This document shows positions 3,984-7,419 of a stretch of DNA of 7,419 nucleotides, piece after piece (the stretch's first letter is position 1; each line of letters opens with the position of its first letter). The notes beneath the pieces were generated by a model. That model made no database searches. It saw only the letters and a list, made by a program, of their open reading frames with translations, and was not told where the DNA came from. This DNA is from Nitrososphaera sp. UBA210 (GTDB lineage: Archaea > Thermoproteota > Nitrososphaeria > Nitrososphaerales > Nitrososphaeraceae), in NCBI GenBank assembly GCA_002494895.1, contig DADA01000043.1, positions 1 to 7,419 of the forward strand, given 5' to 3'. A program made the translations under genes and the position numbers.

Positions 3984-5864
3984 CTAATCATCCTGCTCTT
4001 TCGCCGTCTGTTCTTCGAATTCTTGAGCCAGGTCGAACAACTTGCAGTCCTGCAGCGTGTTTGCAAACAGTGTCACACCGAACGGCAACACATCGTCACC
4101 GTTAATGGTGCGGAATCCCGCAGGGACCGCTAATGCACTGGTTTGCAACAAGTTGGCGAAGTTCGTGTAGGTTCCTAAGTTAGTATTCAGCTGAGTGTTT
4201 GCTGCGGCTTTTGCCGCCAGTTGTGCGTCAGTTGGGTTTGGTCCAAGGTCCTGTTCATAGCCAGCTCTAACTTCACTCAGCTTGTAGATGGTAGGTGTCG
4301 TTGGCAGCAGCATGAAATCGAATCGCATCCAGTCCTTACGAATTACCTGCTGCTTGATCAGGTTGATAGCCCATTCGTCGGCATACGCCCTAGTCGCCTT
4401 GTTGTAGAATGAGTTCTTCAGTATGAGGTATGTGGTTGGGTCAATCAACTGATCTGTGTCGGGACTCATCGTTATGGGATCGCCAGTTGGCCTGTTGTCC
4501 AGCACATAATTACCGTATGTGAGGAAGCGTTGCGAAACCGATGCGCCGCCATAGAGAAGTCTAGCCACATCCTCCCACGGTTTGTAATCGAACAGGACCA
4601 TTTTTCCTCCCATGTATTCCAACCGTTCAACAGCGGCAAAGTACAACTCTTTGGCTCCAGGATCGTTTGCCCACAGGTCGCTCAGTCTCTTGTCCATGAA
4701 TAATCCCATATCTGGGTTAACAAGCTCTCTTGGAACACCGAACTTGAACTTCTTGGGGGCCTTTGAATCCGAACAATCCATGCTATCGGCTTCTGGTTTG
4801 GAGTATGGGTCTCTATCATCGTACTTTTTGATGAGTTCGGCGACATACCTTGCATCATCGACATTTAGACTAAAGATCGTGTTTGAATCCACAGATCTTA
4901 CTGCGGGGAATGTGAGATGATTGCTGAGTAGTCCCGGTGTCGGTTTGTATCCCACAAGATTGTTAAATCCTGCCGGCACACGACCTGAACCAGCTGTATC
5001 CGTTCCGTATGAAAAGCTCGCCCAGCCAATTGCAACCGCAGCAGCAGATCCAGAACTCGATCCACCCGTGATGTAGTCTTCGTTGCGAACATTATGTACT
5101 GGGCCGTACGATGAACGGGTTCCGACTAGACCGGTGGCGAACTGATCCAAATTCGCTTTGCCTATCAAGATTGCTCCTTTGTCCAGAGCGAGCTTGACGA
5201 TCAGCGCCGTATCATCAGCGATTGGTTTCACTACAGGTGCACCTGCTATCGGCGCTTGATGACAGTCCGTTTCAGGATCTTGTGCTATGTCAAATCTCAG
5301 CAGCGAAGGATCCTTAAACACTAAAGTATCTGGAGTCGGAGATCCCGGCAGTCCTGGAACTGGTGGATAAGTACAATTCGGAAAATCAGTCCAATCTTCA
5401 CTGCCTACGGTCGTTTCCATGCCCTTGACGTCCACGATATCCTTCACAATGAATGGAATGCCCCAAAGTGGATATTTCTTTTGAAAATCGTCTCCGCGAA
5501 CTTTTGATCGCAATTCTTTTAGCTCGTCTACCCTCTCAAGCGCGTCGTCTCTAGAAACCTTTGAAATCAGAATTGGGTTCTGCTCGTTCGCGTCGTTGAG
5601 CTCGATGCGGTCATAGATACTGTTGATCAGGTCTTCTGGGTCCAATGTATTTTTCTTGTACTGTTTCAACAGTGACTGGATGCCCATGTCTTCGTACGAA
5701 GCAACGCTTTGTCCGGTCATGTAACTTCCTGGGTCGTCACTGCCTGCTGCGAATGTCTTTGGTAGTCCGATTGATACCGAAGACATCACTAGTACGAACG
5801 CGGAAAAAACGGCCGCAAATACTAGACAGGTTTTTCTTGTCGACGTCATCCTCATATTCGACAT
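3984..5864 (-). CDS. Secreted amidase-signature enzyme, allophanate-hydrolase-like
   Basis: With the ATG at 5864 the product is 626 residues. The frame is open to a GTG at 5912, but an AT-rich box at 5888-5900 lies about 29 bases before 5864, fitting leaderless initiation there. A Sec signal peptide is visible: basic start (MTSTRK), hydrophobic core about 13-34, and an A-x-A-like cleavage near residue 39-40 (KTFAAGSDD). The mature part is an amidase-signature domain with triad K141 (PFIVKDI), cis-Ser S269 (TGGSSSGSA) and nucleophile S293 (GTDTAGSGRVPAGF), with the usual 24-residue Ser-Ser spacing. The 'GTDTAGSGRVPA', 'LLYGG' and 'LGTYTNFANLLQTSALAVPA' stretches are characteristic of allophanate hydrolase (AtzF/DUR1,2). 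The C-terminal domain of AtzF is missing, and about 60 extra residues (156-217, Pro-rich, with C164 and C201) lie between Lys and cis-Ser. Export makes cytosolic allophanate an unlikely substrate; release of ammonia from an external amide is a reasonable inference. Confidence 0.92.
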   Translation of the reverse strand: MSNMRMTSTRKTCLVFAAVFSAFVLVMSSVSIGLPKTFAAGSDDPGSYMTGQSVASYEDMGIQSLLKQYKKNTLDPEDLINSIYDRIELNDANEQNPILISKVSRDDALERVDELKELRSKVRGDDFQKKYPLWGIPFIVKDIVDVKGMETTVGSEDWTDFPNCTYPPVPGLPGSPTPDTLVFKDPSLLRFDIAQDPETDCHQAPIAGAPVVKPIADDTALIVKLALDKGAILIGKANLDQFATGLVGTRSSYGPVHNVRNEDYITGGSSSGSAAAVAIGWASFSYGTDTAGSGRVPAGFNNLVGYKPTPGLLSNHLTFPAVRSVDSNTIFSLNVDDARYVAELIKKYDDRDPYSKPEADSMDCSDSKAPKKFKFGVPRELVNPDMGLFMDKRLSDLWANDPGAKELYFAAVERLEYMGGKMVLFDYKPWEDVARLLYGGASVSQRFLTYGNYVLDNRPTGDPITMSPDTDQLIDPTTYLILKNSFYNKATRAYADEWAINLIKQQVIRKDWMRFDFMLLPTTPTIYKLSEVRAGYEQDLGPNPTDAQLAAKAAANTQLNTNLGTYTNFANLLQTSALAVPAGFRTINGDDVLPFGVTLFANTLQDCKLFDLAQEFEEQTAKEQDD

Positions 5865-5887
5865 CGGCAGGCACGATCGTTGGCGCG

Positions 5888-5900
5888 TATTAATTATTTT
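5888..5900 (-). promoter_or_regulatory. TATA-like region for the amidase gene
   Basis: Minus-strand AAAATAATTAATA is centred about 29 bases before the ATG at 5864. If used, it places the transcript start at or next to that ATG and rules out the upstream GTG at 5912 as the start. Confidence 0.42.
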
Positions 5901-5950
5901 GTAATCAGTCACAGAAAATGCTGATTTCTTTTGCTAGAGAATATTTCATC

Positions 5951-5988
5951 CATAACTGCATGCTTTCTGGAAAATACATAACTGCATG
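5951..5988. repeat. Two direct copies of CATAACTGCATG, 26 bases apart
   Basis: The copies lie at 5951-5962 and 5977-5988 and are identical over 12 bases. They sit between the FAH gene and the amidase promoter, about 50-100 bases upstream of the amidase TATA-like region. The 26-base period is about two and a half helical turns. This layout suits a pair of regulator binding sites, but no regulator gene is present in the window and the function is inferred. Confidence 0.6.
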
Positions 5989-6051
5989 GCTACTGCAGGA
6001 TGTATATATGCACATAATCAAAATTTGTGATACAATATGGAGTTCTATTTT

Positions 6052-6933
6052 CTAATCGGTAAACACTACGGTATTTCTTATCTTTCCCAGATTCTCGATT
6101 TCCACTTCAACGACATCGCCATTCTGAAGGAATTTCAGGCGCGATGAAAGCGACAGCAATGTGCCAGTCGGTGTGCCTGTCGCTATAATGTCTCCCGGCT
6201 CTAGCGTCATTACCTTGCTGAGAGCATGAATTATTCTGCCCACGTTCAGGACAAGATTCTTGGTTGAAGAGTCTTGCCGGACTTTTCCATTCAGCCTCGT
6301 GATCAGACGCAAATCGCAAGGGTTAGGAATTTCATCTGGAGTAGTAAGCCAAGGCCCGCAAGGCGCGAACGTATCAAAGCTCTTTGCCCTGGTGTATTGC
6401 TTGTCGATAAACTGTATGTCGCGTGCAGAGACATCGTCGAACACGAAATAGCCCGCAACATAGCCAAGAGCCTCCGACTCGCTTACGTTCTTGCAATTCT
6501 TGCCAATGGCAAATGCTAGTTCGCCTTCATAATCAAGCTGGGTCACGAATCTGGGACAGACTATGTTGTCATGCGGCCCCACCAAACAAGTCCGAGACTT
6601 CATGTAAATTACAGGTTCTTTTGGCACATCCTTACCAAATCGCACCCAAGTCGACTGATCATTGTAATTGAATGCAAGACAGATCGTCTTGAATGGCCGG
6701 GTTATCGGCGAGAGCAACTTATACTTTCGTATATCGTGGCTAAACGAGAGCTTTTTCGCACGAGCTTTGACCTTGTCAGAATACCCTTTGAACAAAAAGT
6801 CTTCGACAGTACTGGGCAGATGAAGGCCTGTCTGTTTCTCAATTTCAGCCTTTGTCACGATAAGCTTGCCTTCGGGGTCTACGAGCGCAAAGGTCTCTTC
6901 GTCCTTGTCCGTCAGGATTTTGGCGACCTTCAT
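6052..6933 (-). CDS. Fumarylacetoacetate hydrolase (FAH) family enzyme
   Basis: The product has 293 residues from the ATG at 6933. A small N-terminal region (1-75) leads to a FAH fold (about 80-293). Metal-binding acids are E136 and E138 (DYEGELAFAIG) and D167 (FDDVSARD). K184 (RAKSFD) and the C-terminal LEPGDIIATGTPTG (244-257) are family landmarks. Members cleave, hydrate, isomerise or decarboxylate 2-oxo or beta-diketo acids with a divalent metal, so the reaction cannot be fixed from sequence. The 'LNYxxH' segment, whose His is catalytic in FAHD1-type members, reads AFNYNDQ here, with Gln93 in place of His, which argues against simple acylpyruvase activity. The protein looks cytosolic. It lies between the CodB-like permease (81 bases upstream) and the secreted amidase (187 bases downstream), so a link to breakdown of an imported nitrogenous compound is possible. 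A TATA-like CTTATAG at 6961-6967 sits 31 bases before the ATG. Confidence 0.92.
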   Translation of the reverse strand: MKVAKILTDKDEETFALVDPEGKLIVTKAEIEKQTGLHLPSTVEDFLFKGYSDKVKARAKKLSFSHDIRKYKLLSPITRPFKTICLAFNYNDQSTWVRFGKDVPKEPVIYMKSRTCLVGPHDNIVCPRFVTQLDYEGELAFAIGKNCKNVSESEALGYVAGYFVFDDVSARDIQFIDKQYTRAKSFDTFAPCGPWLTTPDEIPNPCDLRLITRLNGKVRQDSSTKNLVLNVGRIIHALSKVMTLEPGDIIATGTPTGTLLSLSSRLKFLQNGDVVEVEIENLGKIRNTVVFTD

Positions 6934-6960
6934 CTAGGATACTTGGTAATATGGCCGGGT

Positions 6961-6967
6961 CTATAAG
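6961..6967 (-). promoter_or_regulatory. TATA-like box for the FAH gene
   Basis: Minus-strand CTTATAG is centred 31 bases before the ATG at 6933, predicting a leader of about five bases. If real, the FAH gene is transcribed separately from the permease. Confidence 0.37.
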
Positions 6968-7014
6968 GAGTTCACCAATACTTTGATCGAAAGAACCATT
7001 TTTCTTATGTTGGG

Positions 7015-7419
7015 CTATCTGCGCGTACTATGTGAATTGCCAAACCAAGGAGCAATGAATTCCATCAATCTGTCAAGCTTGCTCAAAGGTCCTCCGGCGT
7101 GTATCGGCATTTCTGGCCTGCCTGGGGTACTTGCTGCGTCGTAGCCGTTCATACCAAGACCCTTTGGAGTAAGCTTGCCTGCGTTGCTGTACCCCGTCAG
7201 TTTGGCCACAAGTGGATATACTCCTATTCCTCCTATCAAACCGCCTACTATTGCTGGCACTTCAGGAACTGCGACCTGGATTACAATTGCTATTACCAGC
7301 CCTATCATGAAACCTGCTACGGCCGGACCATTCACTTTCTTTTCTCCTGCCGCCAATAGTTCATCAGCGGTGTTTTTGCGTGAAACTATCCAAAAGTGCC
7401 CTATCAGAACGCCACCGAC
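7015..7419 (-). CDS. C-terminal part of a CodB-like (NCS1 family) nucleobase permease (partial, runs off right edge)
   Basis: The frame has no stop between 7017 and the window edge, so the apparent TTG start at 7356 is only internal and 134 residues are visible. They begin VGGVLIGHFWIVSRKNTADE, followed by two hydrophobic segments (about 33-51 and 54-72) separated by a Pro/Glu turn, then VYPLVAKLTGY and a hydrophilic tail of about 60 residues that would lie in the cytoplasm. The order matches the end of E. coli CodB as I remember it (a PPVGGVIIADYLMNRRR segment, two helices, then a short tail). This indicates a cytosine/purine/allantoin-type Na+ or H+ symporter. The CodB segment 'IIADY' is 'LIGHF' here. 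The unusually long tail is an oddity. The gene precedes the FAH enzyme in the same direction, which suggests a substrate connection. An unrelated polytopic transporter cannot be excluded. Confidence 0.68.
   Translation of the reverse strand, partial: VGGVLIGHFWIVSRKNTADELLAAGEKKVNGPAVAGFMIGLVIAIVIQVAVPEVPAIVGGLIGGIGVYPLVAKLTGYSNAGKLTPKGLGMNGYDAASTPGRPEMPIHAGGPLSKLDRLMEFIAPWFGNSHSTRR

Noticed and set aside
3882..4133. 83-codon plus-strand frame
   Set aside because: It runs through the amidase terminator and opposite the conserved amidase C-terminus; its hydrophobic and basic runs come from poly-A and low-complexity DNA.
6571..6966. 131-codon plus-strand frame opposite the FAH gene
   Set aside because: It is antisense to a well-conserved enzyme, and its translation shows no domain.
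7354..7356. TTG as the start of the membrane protein gene
   Set aside because: The frame stays open to the window edge, and the extra 21 residues (GGVLIGHFWIV and following) match the permease family, so the gene begins outside the window.
7099..7359. 86-codon plus-strand frame opposite the permease
   Set aside because: It is full of Tyr, Cys and His, as expected from the reverse of a membrane protein gene, and has no recognisable pattern.

Overview
The window most likely comes from an ammonia-oxidising archaeon of the Nitrososphaera type (Thaumarchaeota/Nitrososphaerota). This rests on protein content read by eye, not on a search. The supporting evidence is a two-domain KaiC-like ATPase followed by a small protein resembling the thaumarchaeal NitrOD5 output domain, the start of a sensor protein of a type common in Nitrososphaera, leaderless-looking genes with TATA-like boxes 23-31 bases before the start codon, and poly-T tracts at gene ends. 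Nearly all genes lie on the minus strand. The one intact plus-strand gene is at 2877-3089.

Left part (1-2486), signalling block. Read along the minus strand, a KaiC-like ATPase (609-2486) overlaps by 20 bases a roughly 109-residue NitrOD5-like protein (299-628). After about 100 bases comes the start of a sensor-type protein that runs off the left edge (1-198). The first two look like one transcription unit. The third has a strong TATA-like box of its own, but it sits unusually close to the ATG. The KaiC start is uncertain: a TATA-like box and an in-frame GTG at 2267 sit exactly where the conserved KaiC fold begins.

Middle part (2487-3983), small genes and decay. A frameshifted remnant of a SnoaL/DUF4440-like protein lies on the plus strand (about 2575-2745). 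It is followed by a basic 70-residue protein (2877-3089, plus), a 63-residue helical protein (3215-3406, minus) and a 43-residue protein with two CxxC pairs (3507-3638, minus). The stretch 3667-3928 has no convincing gene.

Right part (3984-7419), likely uptake and nitrogen or carbon scavenging. In minus-strand order these are the C-terminal part of a CodB-like (NCS1 family) nucleobase permease (7015-7419, running off the right edge), a fumarylacetoacetate-hydrolase-family enzyme (6052-6933), and a secreted amidase with its Ser-Ser-Lys triad intact and closest in motif to allophanate hydrolase (3984-5864). A permease for a nitrogenous ring compound, a FAH enzyme and an exported amidase together suggest use of organic nitrogen. 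Each gene appears to have its own promoter, so co-regulation is an inference. A 12-bp direct repeat upstream of the amidase is a candidate operator.

I see no rRNA, tRNA, CRISPR array, insertion sequence or phage gene. The most unusual items are the KaiC phosphosite pattern and its doubtful N-terminus, the exported allophanate-hydrolase-like amidase with an extra insertion, the FAH enzyme lacking the usual active-site His, and the broken SnoaL-like gene.
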